Shown here: positions 43,927-55,275 of the stretch, piece after piece
Layout: each line of letters opens with the position of its first letter
How positions within the stretch are numbered: the stretch's first letter is position 1
Source of the DNA: Dryas octopetala
Lineage: Eukaryota; Streptophyta; Magnoliopsida; Rosales; Rosaceae
Reading direction: 5' to 3'
DNA length: 64,000 nucleotides
Assembly: GCA_963921425.1 (NCBI GenBank)
Contig: OY992833.1
Coordinates: 20,731,454 to 20,795,453, forward strand
The notes under the pieces: generated by a model
Database searches by the model: none
What the model was told of the DNA's origin: nothing
Seen by the model: the letters and a program-made list of their open reading frames with translations, nothing else
Translations under genes and position numbers: made by a program

Positions 43927-45442
43927 GAGTGTTACTACTTGCACACCTTTTTTTTTTTTTGCATACTCGGTCACTCCTTATCACTTAATTAGTGAATTTA
44001 TAAATTTACCCATTATGAAAATACCCTAATGTCATGTTTGTTTGGCTATAATCCAAAGCTTGGAATGAGAATTGAATTCTATTCCAAAAATACTTGATGT
44101 TTGATTGACTGGAAATGAAATAAAACTAAGGAATTAACCTTAATTGACTGTAAACTAATTTCATCAAAAATGAAGAATAGAAATACCATAAGGGGAGTGG
44201 TATTTCTATTTCATAATTAATCTAGAATGTAAAAATTACTATATATTTATTTATTATTTAGCTATATTGAAAAATTAGAAAATATAATAGAAAAGATTAT
44301 GTTGAGAAATAGGAAATATTGGCACATATCTTTCCTATTATATTGATATGTGTCAATTATCAAATTAGAAAATATAATTGAAAATATTACCAATAACAAT
44401 AATTACATTTTTGTTCCAAACATTTGAATAGGAATTGAAAACTCTTAATAGACAAAAATAGGAGTGCCATTACTATTTAGAGCAAATTACAATTTAGAGC
44501 AAATTACAATTTAGTACCTCAACTTTACATGTTGTTTCAACTTAGTACCCCAACTTTGAAAACTTGTAAAAAAGTACCTCAACTTTCATTTTGTATCAAC
44601 TTAGTACCCCAACTTTGAAAACTTGCAAAACAGTACCTCAACTTTCATTTTGTGTCAAAATAGTACCTCCGTTAGTTTTTCTATCAAAGTGGCAGGGGTA
44701 TTTTCGTCTTTTCCTTAAATTTAAAAAATAATAATTTTTTTTAATAAAAAAATTTCTTAAAATTTTAAAAAAAAAAAGTTATGAATTTTAATAACTTTTT
44801 TTTTAAAATTTTATGAATTTTTTTATTAAAAAACAATTATTATTTTTAAAATTTAAGGAAAAGACGAAAATACCCCTGCCACTTTGACAGAAAAACTAAC
44901 GGAGGTACTATTTTGACACAAAATGAAAGTTGAGGTACTTTTTTGCAAGTTTTCAAAGTTAGGGTACTAAGTTGATACAAAATGAAAGTTGAGGTACTTT
45001 TTTGCAAGTTTTCAAAGTTGAGGTACTAAGTTGAAACAACATGTAAAGTTGAGGTACTAAATTGTAATTTGCTCTATTTATATTCTAGGATCCTGGTGAA
45101 ACAAACGGGCCTTAAACCAACACACCCCAACTCTCTTCTTCCTATTTTTTTTTCTTCTTTCATCTCCTTCTTCGTCTGGCAGTCTGCAACTCTTTCCTTA
45201 GCTGCTGCATAATTGAAACTACGTTTCGATTTCGCCCACTCCTCAAAACGAAAATTTCGGCGAAATTTCGCCGAAATTTTCGAAATTTAAATCCTTGGTA
45301 TTATTTGGGTGAAACAGGGATATTTTAGTATCAAGAGAAGTGTATTAAAGAAAATTTTATATTTAAAAAGTGAATAAAAGATGTGTAAAAGAAAAAGGCC
45401 GTATAAAAAAGAAGAAAAAAAAAAGTGCAAACAGCAGCACTC
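43927..45442. mobile_element. Candidate hAT-like TIR element inside copy B, itself interrupted
   Basis: Same terminal sequences as 41540-42473. It is longer because the foldback sits within it. Confidence 0.45.
44479..45075. mobile_element. Near-perfect foldback element, arms of about 280 bp
   Basis: The left end AGAGCAAATTACAATTTAG is mirrored by the right end, and almost the whole element pairs with itself around an AT-rich centre near 44790. The arms carry 2-3 tandem units built on AGTACCTCAACTTTCATTTT. ATTT flanks both sides (44475-44478 and 45076-45079), and the empty site is present once in copy A (42088-42091). The outer 17 bp is tandemly doubled at the left end. There is no coding capacity. 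It is probably a non-autonomous DNA transposon of MITE type. Confidence 0.85.
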
Positions 45443-45866
45443 ATTAAAAAATGAGATATGACTATATTAGTCTTAATTGGGTTATAGAACCACCGATTAC
45501 CGTAATGGGCCGATTCGATCCAGTTAACAAGTCAACATGCTGGATCCGAACGTTATTTTGATGGGTCGAGCCAACGTGGCCCGTTTACCGAGTTTAGTAT
45601 TTGATTTCTCTGCGTCTCTATTATGGTGTGTTTAAATGGAAGAAAAAAATTTGAAATTTAAATAAAACTTAACATTTAATAAATTACATGATTTAATTTT
45701 TTTGTTTGGGTCAATAAATAGGTCAATAAATATAGAATTTTGTAAATTTTAGATGAAAAAAAGCTTAGGATTTGAAGATTGTAAATTTTAATTTTAAATT
45801 CTACTTAAATTGATGTCATTTTCAAAATTTTAATTTTTATAAAATAAAAATAAGTTGTGTCGACCA

Positions 45867-46041
45867 TGCCAACACTATCACCATCGTCGCCAACGTCACC
45901 ACCATTAACACCACCATCGCCGCCAACGTCACCATCATTAACACCATCGCCCCCGCCACCACTGTCCCCACCACCCTCGCCACCACCCCTGATGCCGCTG
46001 TTGACACCATCACCACCGCCGACGCCACCGCCAACACCCCA
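45867..46041. repeat. CCA/CAC-rich minisatellite in copy B
   Basis: Counterpart of 42883-43048 with small unit gains and losses. Confidence 0.8.
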
Positions 46042-46448
46042 ATTTTAGCCGTCACCATTTCTCCTACCGCTTGTGGGCCATCACCCCTACCAATATAGTC
46101 AACTCATCATAAACATCATTTTTATTGTTGTCACTATCACTCTTTTTAATTGACGCATCAAAAATTAAAACTATTAAAAATTTTATATTTAAACTTCATT
46201 GTTTACATATTATCTAAATAAAAGAATTTACATATTCTAGAATTTTAAATCACATCTTTTAAATCGGTCGAATTCTTTAACAGTTTCAAACTAGTTTATC
46301 TAAACGCAAACCTGCCGACTGATACTCTGCAAGGTTTATACTGTCTGCACAGAGTTAAAGACCCCAACAGTGTTCGGAGGAGTCTAACCATGTTATTTTC
46401 AGGGTTCTGATATTCAAGAAAAGTAGTAGACTCCCATTTTGTGAAAGA

Positions 46449-49052
46449 ATGCTTGCGAAACTCCAGTTAGATACCGGTTGCTTCCACATTTTGGGTTCCA
46501 CGAAGACCTCACCCAACATAAGACTACCTCCATTAGACAAAGCTGAACTCATAAACAAAGATAAGATTCAGAGAGTAGTTCGGAGTCCCAATGGAGGAGG
46601 AGGGGTTAAGAAGGGGTTCGTTGAAGTTCGTAGACCGACCCATGATAGATATAGTGATGGTGGTGGTGCTGTTGAGGAGGTTGAGTTGAAGAAACACAGT
46701 TTTGTGAAAAACCCAGGTGGAGAAAAGAGAAAAAACAATTGGGGTAATGGTGTTTTTGAGAAAAGCAGGGATTTTGGTGTTGAATTGGGGAAAGAGAGTG
46801 GTAACGGTGTGGTGAAGAAAGCGCACCCCAAGTGTTCGACGAAATGGGTCAGATATGGGGGCTGCATACCTGCAATTTTAAAGGCGTTGGATGAAGTTGA
46901 GGATTTGGATAAGGCTTTGAAGCCGTGGGAAGATACGCTTACTAACAAGGAAAGGAGCATAATTTTGAAGGAGCAGTTGAGTTGGGAAAGGGCTTTGGAG
47001 ATTTTTGAATGGTTGAAGAGAAAGGATTGTTATGAATTGAATGTGATTCACTACAATATAATGCTTAGAGTTCTTGGGAAGGCGAGGCAGTGGAGCCACG
47101 TAGAGAGTCTTTGGGATGAGATGAAGGTTAAACGAATAGCACCGATTAATTCCACGTATGGAACTTTGATTGACGTTTACAGTAAAGGTGGGCTTAAAGA
47201 AGAAGCACTTTTTTGGCTTGAGAAGATGAAAAAACAAGGAATGAAGCCTGATGAGGTTACTATGGGGATTGTCGTTCAATTGTATAAGAAAGCGAGAGAG
47301 TATCGAAAAGCTGAGGAATTTTTCGAGAAATGGTCATTGGGGTCTTTGAGGCGAGAGGGTACTACTACTACAACAGCTGCTGCTGGATTGGAGAGCTCTG
47401 TGCATTCTCATGTTTCTTTGAGCTCACATACATATAATACATTGATTGACACGTATGGAAAGGCTGGCCAACTTAAAGAAGCATCTGAAATATTTGCGTT
47501 GATGCTGAGGGAAGGGATTGCTCCAACGACTGTGACTTTCAATACAATGATTCACATTTGTGGTAACCATGGCCAGCTAGAAGAAGTTGCTTCGCTTATG
47601 CAGAAGATGGAGGAGCTTCGATGCCCACAGGACACAAGAACATATAATATTCTAATTTCCCTCCATGCTAAGCACAATAATATAGACAAGGCGACAAACT
47701 ACTTCACCGAGATGAAGGAGGCTTGCCTTAAGCCAGACCATGTGAGCTACCGCACCCTTTTGTATGCATACTCAGTAAGGCATATGGTTAGCAAAGCTGA
47801 AGACCTCATATCAGAGATGGATGAAAGGGGCGTTGAGATTGATGAATTCACTCAGTCGGCTCTGACTAGGATGTACATAGAAGCTGGGATGCTTGAGAAG
47901 TCGTGGTTTTGGTTCACGAGATTTCATCTTTCAGGGAAAATGAGCTCCGAGTGCTATTCTGCCAGCATTGATGCATATGGAGAGCGTGGGCATATTTTGG
48001 AAGCTGAGAAAGTTTTCATTTGCTGCCAAGAAGTGAAGACGTTGAGTGTCCTTGAGTTCAATGTGATGATCAAAGCTTATGGGGTGGGGAAACATTATGG
48101 TAGAGCATGCCAGTTGTTTGATAGCATGGAGAGTCATGGTGTAGTTCCTGACAAATGTAGCTATAGTTCTCTCATACAAATTTTGGCTAATGCCGATATG
48201 CCACATAGAGCAAAACCCTATCTCAAAAAGATGCAGGAGGCAGGATTGGTAAGCGATTGCATCCCGTATTGTGCTGTGATATCAAGCTTTGCAAAATTAG
48301 GTCAATTGGAAATGGCAGAGGGACTATATAAAGAAATGGTTGGATTCAATGTGCAGCCTGATGTTATTGTCTTTGGGGTGTTGATAAATGCTTTTGCTGA
48401 TGTTGGAAGCGTTAAAGAAGCTCTCAGTTATGCTGAAGCAATGAAAAAGGCAGGTTTCCCTGGGAACACGGTTATTAACAACACCTTGATCAAGCTCTAT
48501 ACTAAAGTTGGCTTTTTGAAAGGAGCAGAAGAAATATATAAACTTCTTCAATTATCAGAGGATAGTCCTGCTATATACGCTTCAAATTGTATGATTGATC
48601 TATATAGTGAGCGATCTATGGTTAAGCCAGCAGAAGAAATCTTTGATAGCTTGAAGAGCAAGGGGGATGCAAATGAGTTTACCTTTGCAATGATGTTGTG
48701 CATGTATAAGAAAATGGGGAGGTTTGAGGAAGCCATTCAGATTGCAAAGCAGATGAGAGAACTGCGTCTTTTAACTGATTTGCTGAGTTATAATAATGTT
48801 CTTGGGTTGTATGCGATGTATGGAAGATTCAAAGAGGTGGTGGGAACTTTCAAGGAAATGATGAAAGCTGGCATTCAACCTGATGATTGTACATTCAAAT
48901 CACTTGGACTTGTTTTGGTGAGATCTGGAGTTTCAAAGCAGGCTGTTGGCAATCTAGAAGTATCAGTGAAGAAGGATGCTCAGAGTGGTTTGCAAGCATG
49001 GATGTCAGCCCTCTCCTCTGTTGTTAGAATGAATGAAAGTAATTATGTGTAA
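46449..49052 (+). CDS. P-class pentatricopeptide repeat protein (At3g23020-like)
   Basis: Intronless frame of 867 residues from ATG to TAA. PPR proteins bind RNA in plastids or mitochondria and guide processing, stability or translation of organelle transcripts (family knowledge). After a variable, Gly/Lys-rich N-terminus of about 190 residues, roughly 18 tandem 35-residue motifs follow, for example around IHYNIMLRVLGKARQW, TYNTLIDTYGKAGQLKEA and SYNNVLGLYAMYGRFKEV. There is a Thr/Ala-rich insertion between the third and fourth repeats. No C-terminal E, DYW or SMR domain is present, so it is P-class and probably not an editing factor. Similarity to Arabidopsis At3g23020 is from memory. The N-terminus is not a clear-cut transit peptide, so the target organelle is undecided. 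The upstream flank is only about 270 bp before the repeat block begins. Confidence 0.92.
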   Translation: MLAKLQLDTGCFHILGSTKTSPNIRLPPLDKAELINKDKIQRVVRSPNGGGGVKKGFVEVRRPTHDRYSDGGGAVEEVELKKHSFVKNPGGEKRKNNWGNGVFEKSRDFGVELGKESGNGVVKKAHPKCSTKWVRYGGCIPAILKALDEVEDLDKALKPWEDTLTNKERSIILKEQLSWERALEIFEWLKRKDCYELNVIHYNIMLRVLGKARQWSHVESLWDEMKVKRIAPINSTYGTLIDVYSKGGLKEEALFWLEKMKKQGMKPDEVTMGIVVQLYKKAREYRKAEEFFEKWSLGSLRREGTTTTTAAAGLESSVHSHVSLSSHTYNTLIDTYGKAGQLKEASEIFALMLREGIAPTTVTFNTMIHICGNHGQLEEVASLMQKMEELRCPQDTRTYNILISLHAKHNNIDKATNYFTEMKEACLKPDHVSYRTLLYAYSVRHMVSKAEDLISEMDERGVEIDEFTQSALTRMYIEAGMLEKSWFWFTRFHLSGKMSSECYSASIDAYGERGHILEAEKVFICCQEVKTLSVLEFNVMIKAYGVGKHYGRACQLFDSMESHGVVPDKCSYSSLIQILANADMPHRAKPYLKKMQEAGLVSDCIPYCAVISSFAKLGQLEMAEGLYKEMVGFNVQPDVIVFGVLINAFADVGSVKEALSYAEAMKKAGFPGNTVINNTLIKLYTKVGFLKGAEEIYKLLQLSEDSPAIYASNCMIDLYSERSMVKPAEEIFDSLKSKGDANEFTFAMMLCMYKKMGRFEEAIQIAKQMRELRLLTDLLSYNNVLGLYAMYGRFKEVVGTFKEMMKAGIQPDDCTFKSLGLVLVRSGVSKQAVGNLEVSVKKDAQSGLQAWMSALSSVVRMNESNYV

Positions 49053-49646
49053 ATAACTAAATACCATCTCTGCTAGTGAAGTTAATAAACATAGTACAAA
49101 TTTTGCTATATTTGTTTTAATCTCGGATCGATGATTTTGAGTTCTCATCTCTTTTAAGTTTACCCATTCATCAGAAAAAGAAAAAAAAAAAAAAAAACTC
49201 TTTTACCCAATTTTTTTTATCTATTTAAAAAATGCATATAAATTTTGTGAAAGTGGCATATTTCACATGGGTTTGAAATTTTATAAGTCCAAATTTCACT
49301 TTTGATTATTGTAGTTTAGATTATGTTCCACTTGTACAATATTTATAAACAAGTTAATTTTACAAACACTTGTTGAGGTTTTTTGTGCTTTCACATACAT
49401 CCTTGACGTTTTGAAAATAACAATAAGATTCTCTGAAGTTTTAATCGTTTTCAAATGACCTATTCTATTAAAATTTCATCTAAAAACATTTTTAAATGAC
49501 AAAATTAATCTTAGAATTCATTTACATTGACACTTACTAAGATTTATTATATTTTCACGTAATCTCCTTAAGTTTTAGCATTTTTTGAACACAATATCTG
49601 TGGAGGTCTATTACAAGTGTCAAGAGTTATTACGTATTCACATAAT

Positions 49647-49850
49647 CACTACAAAAATTATTAAAACTCGGTTTGAAATAGCCGATTCCTATTTGAAATC
49701 GTATTTCGAACCGACTTTTTGTTTTTTGTTTTTTGTCAAATAAACTTTCATAGAAAAGCCTGAAAAAGCAAAACAGGGAAACGAAGCACAGACAGGCCCA
49801 AAGAAGCGGCCCACCAAAGGAGCTATTTCGGACCGACTTAACCCTAGATT
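49647..49850 (+). mobile_element. Possible CACTA-type element end
   Basis: CACTACAAAAA, the usual terminal motif of En/Spm elements, is followed by subterminal-like repeats of a CGGTTTGAAAT / CGAACCGACT word in both orientations. No matching right end was found, so this may be a solo remnant or chance. Confidence 0.3.
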
Positions 49851-49918
49851 CTAGAAACTTTCTATAAGCCGGCTCCTCAACTCTCCTCCAGCGTCGTCTG
49901 CTCATCGTCAACCCCGCA

Positions 49919-49927
49919 AAACCCTAA
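49919..49927 (+). promoter_or_regulatory. Telo-box (AAACCCTAA)
   Basis: Exact telo-box 35 bp before the RPB6 start codon. This element is common near transcription starts of plant ribosomal and transcription-machinery genes. Confidence 0.55.
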
Positions 49928-49961
49928 TCCCCTGTGTCAGCCAATTCCTGATCAATTAACA

Positions 49962-51691
49962 ATGGCGGACGACGACTACAACGACATGGATATGGGGTTC
50001 TTCCTCTCTCTCACTCTCTCTTATCGTTATGCAGAGTTCTTAAAACTGTGTTCCTGTCTATGTTTGTGTATATCCTCTTAAGTGACTTACTGGAAAATTG
50101 TTGATGCAGATACGAGGATGAGCCTCCAGAGCCAGAGATTGAAGTAAGGCTTTATTACTTTTATCTGATTCTTCAAGATCTCTGATATCTTAATCAAAAA
50201 AGTTGCTGAAAAATAATTGAATAATGGCAGGAAGGTGCAGAGGAGGATGTGGAGAACAATGACAATGATGATGTTGCAGGAGACACCCTTGAAACTGAGG
50301 ACAAAGAAAAACAACCACCAGTGGAGCGACCTCGAAGAACGTCGAAATTTATGACTAAATATGAACGTGCTAGAATCTTGGGTACCCGTGCTCTGCAGAT
50401 TAGGTATTTTTTTTTTTTTTCCAAACATTATTGGTCTAAAATTTTGTTGATTAAGTTGGCCGACCCATTAAAAATTTGACGTTTGGATGAACAGCATGAA
50501 TGCCCCTGTGATGGTTGAGTTGGAGGGTGAAACTGACCCGCTTGAGGTAAGAGTCTGAAGCCTAGTTTGATTGTATTTGGGAGGCAAAAGTTTTGGGTAG
50601 CTAGTTTGTTGCATATCGTCATTAAGACCAGAAATGGTCTGTTTATTACTTGTAAATGCATTAACATGCCCCCTCTGAAACTGAATTTATTGTTGGATGA
50701 TCCTGGTCAAATACCAGAATGTTAATTACCAAGCTGGCAGAGCCCCTCTGTGACCATGGTATTGTGCTGTTTTACTGTGACATGCACAAAACAAGTGCTT
50801 GCTTCTTGGATTTTCCGTCATTGTTTTCTTCTATACTCCTTTATATAATTTGAATTAAATGGTAAAAGTGAAGAAGGACGGAAACTTATAGTGTGATGTC
50901 TCAGAAAACAAAAGTTTTGGATAGCTAGTGTGTTGTATAATGCCTTTAAGACCAGAAATTGTGTGTTGTGAGTATATGTAATAGTCTGATAAAGGAATTT
51001 ATCAAGTTTAAATCTTTCTGATTTTGGTAGTTAGAAGGAGAATATCAAGTTTAAATCTTTGTTTAATTAAATAATATTTGTGTATCTCTTTCGAAGCCAA
51101 CTGTAAATTCAAATAGAAAGTGTGCATGATCATTTTTCATTTTGCTTCTCTTTCTTCTTTTGGCTTTATCTTGCCTCCCAGGGAGAAGCTTTCCTTGCCC
51201 ACTCTTCTTTTTGTATAAGAATATGATGCCATTTCTTTGTATCCTCCATATTATCATGTTGAGGGTTGTTGTCGTTGAGATGTATGAAAGCATATTAGTC
51301 ATTTCTAAGTTGCAAAGGAAAATATGGTAACAATCTGACTTGTGAGAGCTCTAATTGTTAGTACACTAATGATACAAAATATTAGTGTATAATTTCTTGA
51401 ATTGTGAATTGCTTAGATTGCTATGAAGGAGCTTCGTGAGCGGAAAATACCCTTCACCATTCGTCGCTATCTGCCTGATGGAAGGTAAGTTAATGGTTGT
51501 ACTTTTGCTTCATTTGAAGCATTGCTTGTTGCCTTTGTCATGTGTGCACACACAATAAACTCTTTGTTACTTCTGCTTTCTTGTGATCTATATAAATTTT
51601 AATTGGGTCTGAAATTTTCAGTTACGAAGATTGGGGAGTAGATGAATTGATTGTGGAAGACTCGTGGAAGAGGCAGGTGGGAGGGGATTGA
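49962..51691 (+). CDS. NRPB6A: RNA polymerase II, IV and V subunit RPB6 (RPABC2-type)
   Basis: Small common subunit of nuclear RNA polymerases that contacts the clamp and helps assembly (family knowledge). Six exons: 49962-49996, 50110-50143, 50231-50403, 50495-50546, 51417-51484 and 51622-51691, giving 143 residues, the normal length. The N-terminal half is very acidic ([12 protein letters not shown] and the region up to about residue 55). The conserved core follows: [20 protein letters not shown], then [20 protein letters not shown], then [19 protein letters not shown] and the C-terminal YEDWGVDEL. All splice phases agree. Housekeeping expression is expected; a telo-box lies in the leader. 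Confidence 0.95.
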
Positions 51692-53906
51692 TCGCAGTTC
51701 ATCTATGCATGGTGGTTTCTGTTGTCAATATCTATGCATGGAAGATCTGCTTTATGTGGATTCGGAACATTGTGGAACGTACCCTATAAACTTACATGTT
51801 GAAACACTATCTTTTTTAGTAAATATGTTGAAATGTGGTTGAAGACATCAGCAATGTAGTTATCTAATGGCCATAGTGAGGATCTCAAACCTTTTGAGAA
51901 TCCCCACTAACTGCAGCATTCTTTTGCTGTGCGAAATGACCGGAAAGATGGCTTCCTCTCTATAGCCATCAAGCACCCACAGGGTTGGACATGACCACCC
52001 TTTTTGAATTTTTGACTGGTGAACTGATTTCTGCGACCAACATTTTTGAGTAATCATGCGTTGATTATTGAAATTCAATCATATTTGTATAGTAGTTGAA
52101 CTGTGTATGCGGAGGTGCATCTAAAGGGACTGAGAAGGGAGATGAAACCTGTCATTCACTCATTTGATAGGACAAATGTGTAGAGCTGATTGACGGAACA
52201 ATATTTGTATAGCCAAGTGTATCGAAATAAATGTCGAGTCAAATTGAATAATTTGTAAAATGGTTGCATGGCCAGTTGTGGCTCCTAATCTAAGCTTGAC
52301 AATAGTGCCTACTGAGTTTGGGTTGGGCTCAGAGAGTTGACCTGATTAGAATTACACATTTCCTTGCAAACTTTAGAAACCCAGTGTTAATGTTGCTTGA
52401 ATTTCACATTAATTAGAGCAGTTGATTTGAAACTGATGATTATGGTATAAACAAATTCATGATCTTAATAAGTAATTCAATTTGCCGAGGAAGAAGTTGA
52501 TTTGAAAGCAGTAAAACGGAAAGAAGATAGATTGTGATTGTTGTCTGGTTCAAACTTGATGCCAAAGGGTCCAGTTCTTATGTCATTTACAGGTTTCTAT
52601 AAACCCTTTCAGTTTTTGTTGTCTGAAAGCAACCCACGTGCCTTATGTGACCAAAAACTCAATGGTGGCGGTCAATTAATAATTAATTATTTTGAAAATT
52701 TGTAATCATCATATTGCTTAATGCTTATAGTGTTAGAAGCTGTAGATGCTGTTTGGAATCCGCGTATATGCAGCAGCAGCTATTAGCTATATGCTGAAGC
52801 CCATAGTAAAAAATAGCTGGTGCCAGCAACTACGTGTTTTCAAAAGAAAATATCTTGTGACTCTAAGAAGAATGATGCGCGTGAACCCTCTCTTTATTGT
52901 TTTTATGTTCATTATTATGAGTATTGGAGGGCCCCTAGCCGCACTCTCTCTACTTGATCATCATCATCATTCATCAGTCCAAAAGCTTGGGGCCCTCTTC
53001 TGCTCAACAAGCTTCAAAGTTAGTAGAACCTGCCAAATTTTCCCTTCAAAAATAAAAATACACAAGCACTTTATTCGGCTATTCCTTTGGACCGGTCCAT
53101 TGGAGTGTGTGCATGCATGCCCTTGTTAACAAATTGGCATGCTTCCAAACAAGCACACACACATATTCCAGCATCAAGTTTGCCCGAAACCCTGAAATGA
53201 AGAATCAAGAAAGACATGGAGGATCAACAAACTGTTTAACAAATTAATAATTCAAGAGCCACCTAAGCAAACCTCAAATTCTAGATACCAAACACATGAT
53301 ATCACAATGTTTTTCACTAGTTAGACATAAAAACTGACATTATTTTGTGTTTGTCTTTTGTAAGAGTGCAAATAATAGAGTATCTACTATTATTTTATGA
53401 GTCAAATCAGTCTGCCATATATCACCTCACTCATACAAACATGATGGGATCTTTTATTATATAGTGAGGTTCATGAGACCAGCTATGGTGCGGACTAAAT
53501 ATATAGTGTGTATAGATCTAAAGGTATAAACAATTTATACTTCTAGAATGAGAAATGTGAACACTGTCTTAATCTAAGGTGTCTAGATCTGCATATTATA
53601 AACCATAACAAGATTCGAGATTCATATGCTGTGAGAAGAAAATCATTATTTGAAGAATATGTAAATTTGTAGCCGATCGAATTCATTCTTAAATCTGCAA
53701 GTCGAAAATGAAATGAAATCTTGATATTATTAATCATATTCGGAGCATGCAACATCTGAACTAATGTACAAGATGATCAAAGTATCAAACCCAAAGAAAT
53801 GCAAAACAAAAAAAATCTAAATCCTAAACCCTACCACTAAACTTATTAAGTCTGCCTTTTGGTGTACAAAGATAACCCGCCCCATGTTTAATTTCCTAAC
53901 ACAAGC
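51692..53906. other. Intergenic region between convergent genes
   Basis: Contains the RPB6 3' UTR on the left and the CIPK 3' UTR on the right. A plus-strand open stretch at 52746-53129 shows no recognisable domain. A short ATC/CAT repeat lies near 52958. No gene called. Confidence 0.5.
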
Positions 53907-55178
53907 TTAAACGACGACGTTATGCCACGAAACGACGACATCCTCCAAGCCAACTCTCAAGTCCTCCCAAAGAAGCTCCTGATCAAACTCAACCCCGCCA
54001 CCACCCTCCACCACCTTCACTTCCCCCAACAACAAACTGGGCGCAATCTCCATCACCTCCACCGTCAAAACGACACGTCGTTTGCCCCCTTTCTCCAACC
54101 CAATACTCATCCCACCCTTCCCTCTCTCCGCTCTGTACCCCAACCTCTCCCCGACCTCCCCCACCTTCTCCACCACCGTCTCCGCCGCCACATTCGCTGT
54201 GAACCGCTTCTCGCTCCTATTCTCCGCCTCGAACATCCCCGACAAGTCCAACCCCGATGACATCGATATAATATCAAACGCATTCATCCCCGAAACGCCG
54301 CCGTATTTACACAATTTCAGTTTCTCCGTCGACGACTGAGAATCGAGCGATTTTTTGAACCACGCTTTCTGCATCAACTCTTCCACGCTCAATCTCGAAT
54401 TCGGATTCGGGTCCAGCAGCTGGTAAATCAACCGCCGCGCCGGCTTTGGAATCCAAGTCGGAATCTCGTACTCCCGGCGCTGAATCTTCTTGTACATGGC
54501 GATGAGGTTGCTGTCGTCGAAGGGGAGGTAACCGGCGAGCAACACGAAGAGGATGACGCCACAGGACCATGCGTCCGCTTTGGAGCCATCGTAGCCGCAG
54601 CGATATACCACCTCGGGCGCCGTGTAAGCCGGCGTGCCGCAAGCCGTGTGGAGCAGCCCGTTTTTGAGCGAATCGGGCAGAGCCGAGAGCCCGAAGTCCG
54701 AGACCTTGAGGTTGCCGTCCCTGTCGAGCAGGAGGTTCTGTGGCTTCACGTCGCGGTGAGCGACGCCGTTTTCGTGGCAGAAATGCAGGGCCGAGACGAG
54801 TTGTTGAAAGTATCGGCGAGCTATGGACTCCGGCAATTTTCCGTAGCGGGAGATTTTGTCGAATAACTCGCCCCCCGTGGCGAGCTCGACCACGAGGTAG
54901 ATCTTGGACTTGGTGGCCATGACCTCGTGGATTTTGAGGATGTTGGGGTGGTCCTGGAGGCGGCGCATGGCGGATATCTCTCGGAGGATCCGAGGTTCCA
55001 TTACGGCGTCGGTTTGGGCCTTGTCGATGATTTTGATGGCCACGGCGGAGTTGTCGGACAAGGATTGGGCCTTGTAGACCTTGGCGAAGCTGCCCCGGCC
55101 CAATAACCGGCCCACTTGGTATTTTCCGAGGAGGGTGGTGGAGGGAGGTGGTGGGGCGGGTGGGACCCGGGAGCCCAT
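53907..55178 (-). CDS. CIPK: CBL-interacting protein kinase, CIPK4/CIPK7-like
   Basis: SnRK3-family Ser/Thr kinase activated by calcineurin-B-like calcium sensors; members regulate channels and transporters under stress (family knowledge). Intronless frame of 423 residues; the intronless CIPK clade includes CIPK4 and CIPK7, which it resembles. The glycine loop GRGSFAKV is at 27-34, ATP lysine K49, catalytic HRD at 141-143, DFG at 161-163 and APE at 187-189, so the kinase should be active. The CBL-binding NAF motif is N299-A300-F301 ([10 protein letters not shown]), followed by a PP2C-interaction-like region to about 380 and a divergent valine-rich tail. A Pro-rich N-terminal extension precedes the kinase. 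The codons are strikingly GC-rich beside the AT-rich flanks. An inverted-repeat element starts only about 97 bp upstream of the start codon. Confidence 0.94.
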   Translation of the reverse strand: MGSRVPPAPPPPSTTLLGKYQVGRLLGRGSFAKVYKAQSLSDNSAVAIKIIDKAQTDAVMEPRILREISAMRRLQDHPNILKIHEVMATKSKIYLVVELATGGELFDKISRYGKLPESIARRYFQQLVSALHFCHENGVAHRDVKPQNLLLDRDGNLKVSDFGLSALPDSLKNGLLHTACGTPAYTAPEVVYRCGYDGSKADAWSCGVILFVLLAGYLPFDDSNLIAMYKKIQRREYEIPTWIPKPARRLIYQLLDPNPNSRLSVEELMQKAWFKKSLDSQSSTEKLKLCKYGGVSGMNAFDIISMSSGLDLSGMFEAENRSEKRFTANVAAETVVEKVGEVGERLGYRAERGKGGMSIGLEKGGKRRVVLTVEVMEIAPSLLLGEVKVVEGGGGVEFDQELLWEDLRVGLEDVVVSWHNVVV

Positions 55179-55275
55179 GGGTGGTGGATTGGGTAAAGGA
55201 GGCGCGGAGGCGATGAAGCAGCAAACCAGAGACAGTGAAGGACAAGGTTACTAGCTTTGGGTGTTGGGTTTTATA

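Larger units (their letters stand above)
43679..46174. repeat. Direct duplication, copy B
   Basis: Same order as copy A, with a 597-bp foldback inserted at 44479-45075. Its central segment holds a short palindromic run of CGAAATTTCG-like words near 45240-45290. Confidence 0.88.
49053..49961. other. Intergenic region and RPB6 promoter
   Basis: AT-rich downstream of the PPR stop. From 49647 there is a CACTA-like stretch, then the short promoter and 5' UTR of RPB6. Confidence 0.5.

Noticed and set aside
52746..53129. 127-codon plus-strand frame between RPB6 and CIPK
   Set aside because: No recognisable domain and composition like the intergenic DNA; a short hydrophobic part is not enough to call a gene.
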